From NCBI RefSeq assembly GCF_020618775.1, contig NZ_JAESVB010000003.1, positions 310,001 through 374,000 of the forward strand: a DNA stretch of 64,000 nucleotides, given 5' to 3'. This document shows positions 21,746 to 29,882 of the stretch, piece by piece. The translations under genes were made by a program, and so were the position numbers. Source of the stretch: Acidisoma silvae. Lineage in GTDB: Bacteria; Pseudomonadota; Alphaproteobacteria; Acetobacterales; Acetobacteraceae. Below the pieces are notes generated by a model that saw only the letters and a list, made by a program, of their open reading frames with translations, was not told where the DNA came from and did not search any database. Within the stretch, counting starts at the first letter, position 1. The number at the start of each line of letters is the position of its first letter.

Positions 21746-22819
21746 ATGTCCTCCGCTCAATCCCCGGTCCGGGACAGTCTCGTCGCAACGCGTGGCTTCC
21801 ATCGCGCCATTGATGCCTATGTCGTTCAGATCACCTTCGATCGTGGCGGCGAATTTGTGGCCTTCGGTCTGGGCGACGGCGCGGTGCATTTTGCGCCGGT
21901 CGCTGACGCCGAGGCCGAATGGACCAGTGTTTTCGTGCATGAGGGCGCGGTGCTGAGCCTTGCCGCCGATGTGGTGCCGGGAGCCGTCGTGACCGGCGGC
22001 GACGACGGCGATTTCCGCCGCGTGAAGCCGGACGGCGAGGCGGTAACGCTGAGCGATCTCGGCTCCAAATGGGTGGACCATGTGACCAGCTTCGCGCCGG
22101 GCCGTGGCCGTGGCCGGGACAAGGACGTGCCGATCCTGGCCTGTTCCGCCGGCAAGCAGGTTCACCTGTTCGACGCGCGCGGCCAGAAGCTGAAGGTGTT
22201 GGAACATCCTTCCACCGTCACCGGCATCAGCTTCGACAATCGCGGCAAGCGGATTGCGGCCTCGCATTACAATGGCGCAAGCCTGTGGTTTGTGGCCGCC
22301 AAGACCGATACGCCGCGCCGGTTGGAATGGAAGGGCAGCCATATCGGCGTCGCCCTGCACCCGGACGGGGAATCCGTCGTCACCAGCATGCAAGAAAACG
22401 CGCTGCACGGCTGGCGGCTGACGGACAGCCAGCACATGCGCATGAGCGGCTATCCGACCAAGCCGGAATCGATTTCCTTCTCGCGCTCGGGGCGCTGGCT
22501 GGCCTCATCCGGCGCCGATACCATCGTCATGTGGCCCTTCTTCGGCGGCGGCCCCATGGGCAAGCCGCCGCTGGAACTGGCGGGCGGCGCCAGCGTCGTC
22601 GTCAGCCGCGTGCAGTTCAATCCGCGTTCGGATGTCGTTGCCGCCGGTTTCGCCGATGGCCGCGTGGTGCTGGCCGATATCGAATCCCAGCGCATCGTGC
22701 CGGTTGCCGAGCCCGGCCATGGCGCCATTACGGCCCTGGCCTGGAACGACAGCGGCAGCCATCTGGCTTTCGGAACCGAGACAGGTTTCGCCGGCGTGGT
22801 GGATTTGTCGAAGCGTTAA
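21746..22819 (+). CDS. WD40 beta-propeller protein paired with CobW GTPase
   Basis: 357-residue protein with successive beta-propeller blade signatures, for example VVPGAVVTGGDDGDFRRV, STVTGISFDNRGKRIAASHY, ISFSRSGRWLASSGADTIVMW in two parts, and AITALAWNDSGSHLAFGTE, suggesting about seven blades. There is no signal peptide, so it should be cytoplasmic and likely a protein-interaction platform. The ATG at 21746 lies eight bases after the cobW stop. A TTG at 21734 overlapping that stop is an alternative. Tight linkage suggests a joint role, with function otherwise unknown. The stop shares TTAA with convergent xylB. Confidence 0.82.
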   Translation: MSSAQSPVRDSLVATRGFHRAIDAYVVQITFDRGGEFVAFGLGDGAVHFAPVADAEAEWTSVFVHEGAVLSLAADVVPGAVVTGGDDGDFRRVKPDGEAVTLSDLGSKWVDHVTSFAPGRGRGRDKDVPILACSAGKQVHLFDARGQKLKVLEHPSTVTGISFDNRGKRIAASHYNGASLWFVAAKTDTPRRLEWKGSHIGVALHPDGESVVTSMQENALHGWRLTDSQHMRMSGYPTKPESISFSRSGRWLASSGADTIVMWPFFGGGPMGKPPLELAGGASVVVSRVQFNPRSDVVAAGFADGRVVLADIESQRIVPVAEPGHGAITALAWNDSGSHLAFGTETGFAGVVDLSKR

Positions 22820-24297
22820 AAGCCAGCATCCTTCTCACGCCGGAACTCCGGTTTGAGGGTGCGATAGAGGCTGCGATAGGCCGCGAGCCGCGGCTGGTAG
22901 GCATCGCGCAGGGCAGCGTCCGGCGCGATGGTCTCGATAATTTCGGGCTGGGTCGCAACCAGCCCGCCGCCGGCGGCCATGCGGCCGAGCCGCGCGGCCC
23001 CGAAGGCTGCGCCATGCGCGCCATCGGCAAAGCGGTTGAGCGTCAGGCCCGTGGCCGAGGCGATGATCTTCGCCCAGAGCCGGCTGCGGGCGCCGCCGCC
23101 GATGAAACCGGCCTCCCCCACTTGAATGCCGGCTGAGTTCAGCGCCGCCACGCCATCGGCCAGACTGAAGGCGACGCCTTCCAGCACTGCCTGGATCATC
23201 GACGCGCGATTGCTGTCCGGCGTCAGGCCGAACAGCACGCCCCGCGCCCAAGGGTCGTTATGCGGGCTGCGCTCGCCAGTGAGATAAGGCAGGAACAAAA
23301 GGTCGCTGGGGCCGGTAAAACCGGCTTCCACCTCTTCCAGCAGCGTCGCGATATCGGCCGCACCGCCAAGCCGGCTCATGGTCGATAGCGCGCTGGCGCC
23401 ATTGAGCACGGCGGTCATGGCGCACCAGCGCCCAGGCAAGGCATGACAGAAACTATGCACGGCCTGTTCCGGCGCCGGGCGATAGCGCTCGGTCGCGACG
23501 AAGACCTGGCCGGACGTGCCGAGTGCGACAAAGCTGCTGCTGTCATTGACGACGCCGATCCCCAAACCGCCGGCCAGCGTATCCCCTGCCCCGCCGGCCA
23601 CCACGGTCGTGGGCGACAGACGGAAGCGATGCGCGATGGCGGGCCTGATGGTGCCGGTATCGGTCGGGCTTTCCACGACCGGCGGTAGCAGCGCGGCATC
23701 AAGCCCGATGCGGCGAATGGCGGCGTCGCTCCAGCCCCGCGTCTCTTCATCCAAAAGCCAGGTGCCAGCGGCGTCCGTGACATCGGTGACGTAATGCCCG
23801 GTCAGATGCAGGCGGACGAAATCCTTCGGCAGCAGCAGGCGTTTCGCGCGTGCCAGACTTTCCGGCTCATGCTTCTGGAGCCAGAGCAGTTTGGGGGCGG
23901 TCAAACCGGCCATGGCCGGCACGCCGAGTTGACGCGCAAGCGCCTGGCCCTCAGCCTGCAAATCTTCCGCTTCAGCCTCGGCACGGCCGTCATTCCACAG
24001 CATGGCCGGCCGCACTGGCCTGTCCTCGGCATCGAGCAGGCAGAGCCCGTGCATCTGGCCGGAAAGGCCGATGCCGCGCACCCGTCCCATAAGATCTGCG
24101 TTTCCTGCGGCAAGCTGGTCGAGGGCTGCTTCCACCGCCTGCCACCAGCTTTCTGGGGATTGTTCCGAGGCCAGAGGCAGCGGGTGCGTGGGCACCGGCA
24201 CGGCGATGGAGACGGAGGCCAGCACAGCCTCCCGCTCATCGACGACAATGGCTTTGACGGCGGAGGTGCCGAGATCGATGCCCAGATAGCAGGTCAT
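22816..24297 (-). CDS. xylB: xylulokinase
   Basis: Phosphorylates D-xylulose to xylulose 5-phosphate for the pentose phosphate pathway. The 493-residue FGGY kinase starts with YLGIDLGTSAVKAIVVDE (ATP phosphate loop), has GIGLSGQMHGLCLLD with the XylB substrate segment, AMLWNDGRAEAE, the central GGAGDTLAGGLGIG and the FGGY C-terminal signature LPYLTGERSPHNDPWARG followed by GGGARSRLW. No xylose isomerase or transporter is adjacent. It overlaps dinB by ATGA, an unexpected partner. Confidence 0.92.
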   Translation of the reverse strand: MTCYLGIDLGTSAVKAIVVDEREAVLASVSIAVPVPTHPLPLASEQSPESWWQAVEAALDQLAAGNADLMGRVRGIGLSGQMHGLCLLDAEDRPVRPAMLWNDGRAEAEAEDLQAEGQALARQLGVPAMAGLTAPKLLWLQKHEPESLARAKRLLLPKDFVRLHLTGHYVTDVTDAAGTWLLDEETRGWSDAAIRRIGLDAALLPPVVESPTDTGTIRPAIAHRFRLSPTTVVAGGAGDTLAGGLGIGVVNDSSSFVALGTSGQVFVATERYRPAPEQAVHSFCHALPGRWCAMTAVLNGASALSTMSRLGGAADIATLLEEVEAGFTGPSDLLFLPYLTGERSPHNDPWARGVLFGLTPDSNRASMIQAVLEGVAFSLADGVAALNSAGIQVGEAGFIGGGARSRLWAKIIASATGLTLNRFADGAHGAAFGAARLGRMAAGGGLVATQPEIIETIAPDAALRDAYQPRLAAYRSLYRTLKPEFRREKDAGF

Positions 24298-25547
24298 GGG
24301 GTGAAGCCTCGTCCGCGTCCGATGATGCCGGTGCCGAATTTGTCTCGTAGCCGGTTCAGCGCTTGCTGGCGAGCGACCCGCCGGTTGGAATCGGGGTCCG
24401 CGAGGTCAACCGGATCGGCGTCCTCAACCGGCCGCAGCGGCTGCGCACCGAGACCCAGCAAACGGAAAGCGGTGCCGTCGATTTCGCGCGCCAGCAGGGA
24501 ACGGCCGGCGTCATACAGCAAATCCGGCAGCGCGGTCGGCACCGCCAGGCGCAGGCTGCGGGTGCGCAGCTTATGCTCGGCGGTCTTAAGCTTCAGCGTG
24601 ATGCCGCCGGCGGCGAATTCCTCTTTCCGCAGGCGTCGCGCCAGCTTTTCAGCAATCTGCCACAGGATTTTCTCAAGCTCCGGCAGAGTGCGGATATCCG
24701 TATCGAAGGTCGTCTCGGCGCTGATGGATTTCGTCTCGCGCTCGGGATCGACCCGGCGGTCATCCTCGCCGCGCGCGCGGCGGCAGAGCGCGGGACCGTC
24801 CGCCCCCAGCATGCGATAGGCGGTCTCGATATCCAGCGCCTGCAACTGGGCAAGGCGGGTAAAGCCGAGGCTGGTCAGTTTGGCGGTGGCGGCCGGGCCG
24901 ATGCCGGGCAGCAGGCTGACGGGCTCATTGGCCAGAAGTGCCGCGGCTTCCGACCCGATGACGGAGAAGCCGCGCGGCTTGTCGCGCTCGGCGGCGAGCT
25001 TGGCCAACAGCCGGTTATGGGAAAGGCCGATGGAGATGGTGACGCCGATCTCATCCTCTACCCGCCGGGCAAGGCGCGCCAGCATGACGGCGGGCGGCGC
25101 GCGATGCAGGGTTTCCGTGCCTGACAGATCAAGCGCGGCCTCGTCGATCGACAGCGGCTGCACCAGCGGCGTCATATCCGCCATCAGCGCGCGGATGCGG
25201 CGGGATTCGTGCACGTATTTCGCCATTTCCGGTTTCAGGACGACGGCATCCGGGCAAAGCTTCAGCGCCTTGAACATCGGCATGGCGGAGCGCACGCCCG
25301 ACAGCCGCGCGATATAGCAGGCGGTGCTGACGACGCCGCGATGCGCGCCGCCGACGATTAGCGGGCGGCTGGCGAGTTCCGGACGGTCCCGTTTCTCGAC
25401 GCTGGCATAGAAGGCATCGCAGTCGATATGGGCAATGCTGAGCGTAAAAAGTTCCGGGTGGCTGATGAGCCGGCGCGATCCGCAGGCCGGGCAAAGCCGC
25501 TTCGGCGCCTCACTGACAGAATCGCAGGATCGGCAGAGGGTGGGCAT
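24294..25547 (-). CDS. dinB: DNA polymerase IV with N-terminal zinc-ribbon
   Basis: Y-family translesion polymerase, 417 residues against about 350 for E. coli DinB. The extra N-terminus (residues 1-28) carries two cysteine pairs, CRSC and CPAC, typical of a small zinc ribbon. The palm follows with IAHIDCDAFYASVE and the second catalytic block QPLSIDEAALDLSG. Then come the DNA-binding LLPGIGPAATAKLTSLG helix-hairpin-helix and little-finger domain. No alphaproteobacterial LexA box (GTTC-N7-GTTC) is visible in the 58-bp gap upstream. Same transcript as xylB by overlap. Confidence 0.92.
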   Translation of the reverse strand: MPTLCRSCDSVSEAPKRLCPACGSRRLISHPELFTLSIAHIDCDAFYASVEKRDRPELASRPLIVGGAHRGVVSTACYIARLSGVRSAMPMFKALKLCPDAVVLKPEMAKYVHESRRIRALMADMTPLVQPLSIDEAALDLSGTETLHRAPPAVMLARLARRVEDEIGVTISIGLSHNRLLAKLAAERDKPRGFSVIGSEAAALLANEPVSLLPGIGPAATAKLTSLGFTRLAQLQALDIETAYRMLGADGPALCRRARGEDDRRVDPERETKSISAETTFDTDIRTLPELEKILWQIAEKLARRLRKEEFAAGGITLKLKTAEHKLRTRSLRLAVPTALPDLLYDAGRSLLAREIDGTAFRLLGLGAQPLRPVEDADPVDLADPDSNRRVARQQALNRLRDKFGTGIIGRGRGFTP

Positions 25548-25605
25548 GGCGCGGTCGGCTCCCGGTGCCGCAATCTAGCCGGCCCGGGACCGCGATGCCA
25601 GGAGG

Positions 25606-26550
25606 TCAGGCGTCGTTCAGCGTGGGAGCGGAGGCGAGCGCATGGGCATCCAGCAGCGCGGGTGGCAGCAGGGACCGGAAGGCGGTGGCCAGATCCCGCA
25701 GCAAAGGCTCGACGGCCGACGTTTTGCGCCAGACCAGCGCGATACGGCGGCTGGGACTGGCATCCTCGAAAACCAGCAGATGCACGGGCCGCGATTGCGG
25801 ACCCGCCATGCCATGGGCGGCCAGCGCCGGGATCAGCGTCATGCCGATGCCGGCCATGACCATCTGGCGCAAGGTCTCCAAACTCGTGGCGCGGAAACCG
25901 GTGGTCTCGCGTGAGCCCGATGTGTCGCAGACGGCCAGCGCCTGATCGCGCAGGCAATGCCCGTCTTCCAGAAGCAGCAGATTATACTTGGCCAGTTCCG
26001 CGATGCGGATGGTCTGTCGCGCCGCCAGATCATGATTATTCGGCACCGCGAGCAGAAAGGGCTCCTCGAACAGAAGCTCGGTCTGCAATTGCGGGTCATG
26101 GACGGGCAGGGCCAGGATGACAGCATCCAGCTTGCCGGCCTGCAGACGCTCCAGCAGCGGGTCGCTTTTCTCTTCTGTCAGGAACAGTTCCAGATGCGGA
26201 AAGCGCTGTTTGATGCCGGACATGACATGCGGCAGCAGATAGGGGCCAAGCGTCGGAAAAATGCCCAGCCGCAGCACGCCGGATTCGGGGGCGCTCATCC
26301 GCTTGGCTGCATCCTTGATGGCGGCGGCTTCGTTCAGAATACGCCGCGCGCGGGCGGTGATATCCTGGCCTGCCGGTGTCAGCATGACATTGCGGGGTGA
26401 CCGCTCAATCAGCGTCACGCCAAGCTCATCTTCCAGCTTGCGGATTTGCGTCGACAGCGTCGGCTGGCTGACCAGGCAAAGCTCCGCCGCCCGGCGGAAA
26501 TTCCGCTGGTCGGCCAGGGCCACCAGATATTGCAGTTCGCGGAGGTTCAT
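25606..26550 (-). CDS. oxyR: peroxide-sensing LysR-family regulator OxyR
   Basis: Redox-activated transcription factor. Starting at the ATG at 26550 the protein has 313 residues, beginning MNLRELQYLVALADQRNF. The winged-helix includes LVSQPTLSTQIRKLEDELG. The regulatory domain has the two sensing cysteines in EDGHCLRDQALAVCDTSG; the first is Cys199 and the second Cys208, the same numbers as in E. coli OxyR. A start 13 codons upstream is possible but adds nonhomologous residues. Downstream of ahpF on the same strand, 55 bp away, so regulator and target enzymes are linked. Confidence 0.95.
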   Translation of the reverse strand: MNLRELQYLVALADQRNFRRAAELCLVSQPTLSTQIRKLEDELGVTLIERSPRNVMLTPAGQDITARARRILNEAAAIKDAAKRMSAPESGVLRLGIFPTLGPYLLPHVMSGIKQRFPHLELFLTEEKSDPLLERLQAGKLDAVILALPVHDPQLQTELLFEEPFLLAVPNNHDLAARQTIRIAELAKYNLLLLEDGHCLRDQALAVCDTSGSRETTGFRATSLETLRQMVMAGIGMTLIPALAAHGMAGPQSRPVHLLVFEDASPSRRIALVWRKTSAVEPLLRDLATAFRSLLPPALLDAHALASAPTLNDA

Positions 26551-26605
26551 CGGTTGTTGCCACCCGCGCGACAGGCGCGCGGGTGGCAAACCAACTGGCT
26601 GCTGA

Positions 26606-28186
26606 TCAAGCGGCCTTCGCTTCTTCCGTCTGCGGGGCAGACGAACGGATCAGGTAATCGAAGGCCGAAAGCGAAGCCTTCGCGCCCTCGCCCGCCGCGA
26701 TGATGATCTGCTTGTACGGAATCGTTGTGCAGTCACCAGCCGCGAAGACGCCCGGCAGAGAGGTCTGGCCGTGGCCGTCGATGACGATCTCGCCGCGCGG
26801 CGACAGGTCGATGGTGCCTTTCAGCCAATCCGTATTCGGCAGCAGGCCGATCTGGACGAAGATGCCTTCCAGATCGATCGTGTGATGCTCACCGGTCACG
26901 CGATTCTCATAGACCAGACCGGAAACCTTCTGGCCGTCGCCCTTCACTTCCGTGCTGCGCGCGGAGACGAGAACGGTGACGTTCGGCAGGCTATGCAGCT
27001 TGCGCTGAAGCACCGCGTCCGCCCGCAGCTTGGTGTCGAATTCGATCAGCGTGACATGCTTCACGATACCGGCGAGGTCGATGGCGGCTTCGACACCTGA
27101 ATTGCCGCCGCCGATGACGGCGACGCGCTTGCCCTTGAACAGCGGGCCATCGCAATGCGGGCAATAGGCAACGCCCTTGTTGCGATAGATATCCTCGCCC
27201 GGCACGCCCATCTGGCGCCAGCGTGCGCCGGTCGACAGGATGACCGTCTTGGCCTTCAGCACTGCACCGCTTTCCATATGGACGGCAAAATGATCGCCTT
27301 CGCGGTTCAGCTCGGCGGCCTTCTGAAGGTTCATGATCTTCACGTCATTCTCGCGCACATGCGTTTCAAGCGCCTGGGCGAGTTTCGGGCCTTCGGTATG
27401 CGGGACGGAGATGAAATTCTCGATGCCCATGGTGTCCAGCACCTGGCCGCCGAAGCGCTCGGCCGCCACACCCGTGCGGATGCCCTTGCGCGCCGCATAG
27501 ACGGCGGCCGCCGCGCCGGCCGGACCGCCGCCGACGATGAGCACCTCAAACGGCGCTTCGGCCGAAAGCTTCTTGGCTTCGCGATGCGCAGCCCCCGTGT
27601 CGAGCTTGGCGACGATTTCTTCCACGCCCATGCGGCCCTGGCCAAAAACCTGGCCGTTGAGGAAGATGGTCGGCACGGACATGACCTGACGGGCATCAAC
27701 TTCCTGCTGGAACAGCGCGCCGTCAATGGCCGTGTGCTTGATGTTCGGGTTGAGCACCGCCATCAGGTTCAGGGCCTGCACAACATCAGGGCAGTTCTGG
27801 CAGGAGAGCGAGAAATAGGTCTCGAAGGTCATCTCGCCGTCGAGGTCACGGACCTGCTCGATCACGGCTTGCTCGAGCTTCGACGGATGGCCGCCGACCT
27901 GCAGCAATGCCAGGACGAGAGAGGTGAATTCATGCCCCATGGGCAGGCCCGCGAAGCGCAGGCTGATGTCCTGCCCCGGTGTCGTCAGCGCGAAAGACGG
28001 AGCGCGCTCGCCATCATCATGGGATTCGGACAAGGAAATTTTTGAGGACGCATCCTGCAATTCATGCAGAAGCTCCAGCATCTCGCGGGATTTGGGGCTG
28101 TCATTGACAGAAGCCGTGATCTGGATGGGACGGACAACCCGCTCCAGATAGGCCTTGAGCTGCGTCTTCAGATTGGCATCCAGCAT
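26606..28186 (-). CDS. ahpF: alkyl hydroperoxide reductase subunit F
   Basis: NADH-dependent disulfide reductase that reduces AhpC. The 526 residues start [17 protein letters not shown]. The N-terminal double-thioredoxin part has [14 protein letters not shown] with its CxxC. The FAD part has [22 protein letters not shown] and the catalytic CxxC in [16 protein letters not shown], then NAD-binding [18 protein letters not shown] and the final [16 protein letters not shown]. The ATG at 28186 was chosen because upstream codons add unrelated residues. The gap to ahpC is 140 bp and contains a hairpin. Confidence 0.96.
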   Translation of the reverse strand: MLDANLKTQLKAYLERVVRPIQITASVNDSPKSREMLELLHELQDASSKISLSESHDDGERAPSFALTTPGQDISLRFAGLPMGHEFTSLVLALLQVGGHPSKLEQAVIEQVRDLDGEMTFETYFSLSCQNCPDVVQALNLMAVLNPNIKHTAIDGALFQQEVDARQVMSVPTIFLNGQVFGQGRMGVEEIVAKLDTGAAHREAKKLSAEAPFEVLIVGGGPAGAAAAVYAARKGIRTGVAAERFGGQVLDTMGIENFISVPHTEGPKLAQALETHVRENDVKIMNLQKAAELNREGDHFAVHMESGAVLKAKTVILSTGARWRQMGVPGEDIYRNKGVAYCPHCDGPLFKGKRVAVIGGGNSGVEAAIDLAGIVKHVTLIEFDTKLRADAVLQRKLHSLPNVTVLVSARSTEVKGDGQKVSGLVYENRVTGEHHTIDLEGIFVQIGLLPNTDWLKGTIDLSPRGEIVIDGHGQTSLPGVFAAGDCTTIPYKQIIIAAGEGAKASLSAFDYLIRSSAPQTEEAKAA

Positions 28187-28257
28187 GGATGATCTCCGGC
28201 GGCTAAAGGAGGGGAGGTGCCGCCTGCCCAAGAGACAATTTAGAGACCGATTCAGAC

Positions 28258-28278
28258 CTTGGGTTGATTCAACCCAAG
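28258..28278 (-). promoter_or_regulatory. perfect hairpin between ahpC and ahpF
   Basis: Ten-base-pair inverted repeat CTTGGGTTGA/TCAACCCAAG around a single central base. On the transcribed (minus) strand no T tract follows, so it is not a typical terminator. It could stabilise the ahpC message 3' end or partly terminate it, lowering ahpF relative to ahpC. A protein-binding palindrome is an alternative. Confidence 0.45.
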
Positions 28279-28326
28279 GGGGTCATCGGGCTCTAGGACA
28301 GGCGGCGTTAGTCAGTGAGCCGAGGC

Positions 28327-28893
28327 TCAGATCTTGCCGACGAGGTCGAGCGACGGGGCGAGGGTCAGTTCACCTTCTTCCCACTTCGCGGGGCAAACTT
28401 CGCCCGGATGGGCTGCGACATACTGGGCGGCCTTGATCTTGCGGAGGAGTTCCTTCGCATTGCGGCCGATGCCCTCGGCGGTGATTTCCACGGACTGCAC
28501 GATACCGTCCGGATCGACGATGAAGGTCGCGCGGTCGGCGAGGCCCATGCCTTCACGCATCACGCCGAAATTGTTGGTGATGGCGCCCGAAGCATCTCCG
28601 AGCATGGTGTACTGGATCTTGCCGATGGTGTCGGATGTGTCGTGCCACGCCTTGTGGACGAAATGCGTGTCGGTGGAGACGGAATAGACTTCCACGTCCA
28701 TGCGGCGCAGCTCTTCGTAGTGATCGGCCACGTCGCCGAGTTCGGTCGGGCAGACGAAGGTGAAGTCGGCCGGGTAGAAGAAGAAGACAGCCCAGCTGCC
28801 GAGGACGTCCTGCTCGGAGACCTCAATGAACTTGCCCTGCTTATAGGCCTGGGTCTTGAAGGGTTTGATCTTGGAATTAACGTTGATCGACAT
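28327..28893 (-). CDS. ahpC: alkyl hydroperoxide reductase subunit C (2-Cys peroxiredoxin)
   Basis: Reduces hydrogen peroxide and organic peroxides. The 188-residue protein starts [20 protein letters not shown] with AAGGAA six bases upstream of the ATG. The peroxidatic Cys is in [17 protein letters not shown] (Cys48 counting Met) and the resolving Cys in [14 protein letters not shown] near the C-terminus. Length is that of the AhpC1/Prx1 group. It is the first gene of ahpC-ahpF-oxyR and has an OxyR-type operator 70-106 bp upstream of its start. Confidence 0.97.
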   Translation of the reverse strand: MSINVNSKIKPFKTQAYKQGKFIEVSEQDVLGSWAVFFFYPADFTFVCPTELGDVADHYEELRRMDVEVYSVSTDTHFVHKAWHDTSDTIGKIQYTMLGDASGAITNNFGVMREGMGLADRATFIVDPDGIVQSVEITAEGIGRNAKELLRKIKAAQYVAAHPGEVCPAKWEEGELTLAPSLDLVGKI

Positions 28894-28962
28894 GTGTTTT
28901 CCTTCTGGCTCAGTGCGAGTACCGCCGAGAAGGACCATACTGCGATGCACCATATCTACCAA

Positions 28963-28999
28963 ATAGATAAATATGTGCGTTTCAATAGATTTTATCTAT
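28963..28999. promoter_or_regulatory. OxyR-type operator upstream of ahpC
   Basis: The OxyR consensus is four tetramers at 11-bp steps (ATAG, CTAT, ATAG, CTAT, with fixed inner bases). Here ATAG is at 28963-28966, a poor second element TGTG at 28974-28977, ATAG at 28985-28988 and CTAT at 28996-28999. The second half-site ATAGATTTTATCTAT matches the half-site consensus fully, including its inner T and A. Position relative to ahpC and the linked oxyR make this a likely activation site. Confidence 0.8.
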
Positions 29000-29119
29000 C
29001 ACTCGCTGCACTGCGGCAACGACAGTGGTCTAACCAATTGAATTATGCGGATTAATTGCAGCGCGCTTTTATGTTCCGTCGTAAGGCGATGGTGGGCCTT
29101 TCGTGAAGACAGGAAGAAA

Positions 29120-29509
29120 TCAGACCATGAGGTTTTCGATAGGCACTCCGAACACACTGGCTATCGCTGCCATCACGGCCAGGCTGCCGGGCTTCTTGCC
29201 CGTTTCTATTTCGGCCAAATAGCTTGGGCTTATATCGGCTGCCTGGGCGAGGGCGCGCTGCGTCATCCCTGCACGCTCGCGTCGGATGGTGATAGGCGAA
29301 GCCCCGTCGAGCATTTTCGCTGCTTCCTGGCCGGTGAAGCCGAGGTGCTTGACCCTGTCCAGACCGATCTCTGCAACAAAAGCCTGAAACTTGGCGACCG
29401 ATGCCAAGTCTTCAGCATTTTCAACAAAGGACTGCCACTCATCGCGGTTCAGCGTGACGGTGTCGTCATCCGATTCAATGATTTTCGGGCGCGTGAGAGC
29501 GGTGCTCAT
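29120..29509 (-). CDS. HTH (XRE/HigA-type) antitoxin
   Basis: 129-residue protein with a C-terminal Cro/cI-type helix-turn-helix (about 72-125): ITIRRERAGMTQRALAQAAD then ISPSYLAEIETGKKPGS. The N-terminal part (TVTLNRDEWQSFVENAEDLA and onward) is predicted mostly helical and probably neutralises the toxin. Its start overlaps the toxin stop by ATGA. In toxin-first pairs of this kind the antitoxin represses the operon by binding palindromes at the promoter; such palindromes are present here. Confidence 0.82.
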   Translation of the reverse strand: MSTALTRPKIIESDDDTVTLNRDEWQSFVENAEDLASVAKFQAFVAEIGLDRVKHLGFTGQEAAKMLDGASPITIRRERAGMTQRALAQAADISPSYLAEIETGKKPGSLAVMAAIASVFGVPIENLMV

Positions 29510-29760
29510 CGGTAAATGTCCTTTCGGCCGCCTATGTCAAAAACGATAATAGCGTCGTCGGTGATGTGATACAGCGCGCGATAGTCGCCTTTTCTGAGAC
29601 GCCAATCCTGGCCAGATGTCCCAACCATTTCTGTCACAAAAGAAAGCCGTTGCGGGTGCTGGTCAGCAACCATCTGCAGCGCTTCCAGAAGCCGTTTCGC
29701 ATCTGCTTTTGGAAGTTTGCGTAAAGACTGCATTGCCTCAGGGAGCAAGATCAGTTCCAT
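29506..29760 (-). CDS. RelE/ParE-superfamily toxin
   Basis: 84-residue protein from ATG 29760 (a TTG two codons upstream is possible). It has the RelE/ParE-fold pattern: early helix PEAMQSLRKLPKADAKRLLEAL, then strands DWRLRKGDYRALYHITDDAI and IVFDIGGRKDIYR, resembling RelE/HigB-type phage Gp49-like and YafQ-like ribonucleases with conserved Arg and terminal Tyr. Predicted to cleave mRNA on the ribosome; a ParE-like gyrase poison cannot be excluded. Toxin lies upstream of antitoxin, the HigBA order. No clear Shine-Dalgarno sequence was seen. Confidence 0.8.
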   Translation of the reverse strand: MELILLPEAMQSLRKLPKADAKRLLEALQMVADQHPQRLSFVTEMVGTSGQDWRLRKGDYRALYHITDDAIIVFDIGGRKDIYR

Positions 29761-29764
29761 GCAC

Positions 29765-29815
29765 AAATATCGCTAATAGCGAGCGTCTGATCAAGAAATA
29801 TCGCTAATAGCGAGC
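29765..29815. promoter_or_regulatory. twin operator of the toxin-antitoxin operon
   Basis: The 20-base sequence AAATATCGCTAATAGCGAGC occurs twice without mismatch, at 29765-29784 and 29796-29815, 31 bp apart (about three helical turns). Each copy contains the perfect palindrome TCGCTA-A-TAGCGA (29770-29782 and 29801-29813). The first copy ends 5 bp from the toxin ATG. This is what a cooperative antitoxin binding site looks like; same-face spacing supports dimer-dimer contact. Confidence 0.85.
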
Positions 29816-29827
29816 ATTGGTAGTCAC

Positions 29828-29860
29828 AAAAAAGGGCGAACCTAGCGGCCCCGCCCTTTT
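29828..29860 (-). terminator. intrinsic terminator of ilvD
   Basis: On the minus strand AAAAGGGCG pairs with CGCCCTTTT (13-base loop) and the T run continues for six bases. It lies 23 bp downstream of the ilvD stop and separates ilvD from the toxin-antitoxin promoter. Confidence 0.85.
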
Positions 29861-29882
29861 GCTAAGCCGATTGGGAAAGGCG

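Noticed and set aside
24294-25605. LexA box before dinB
   Set aside because: No GTTC-N7-GTTC or similar in the upstream 58 bp.
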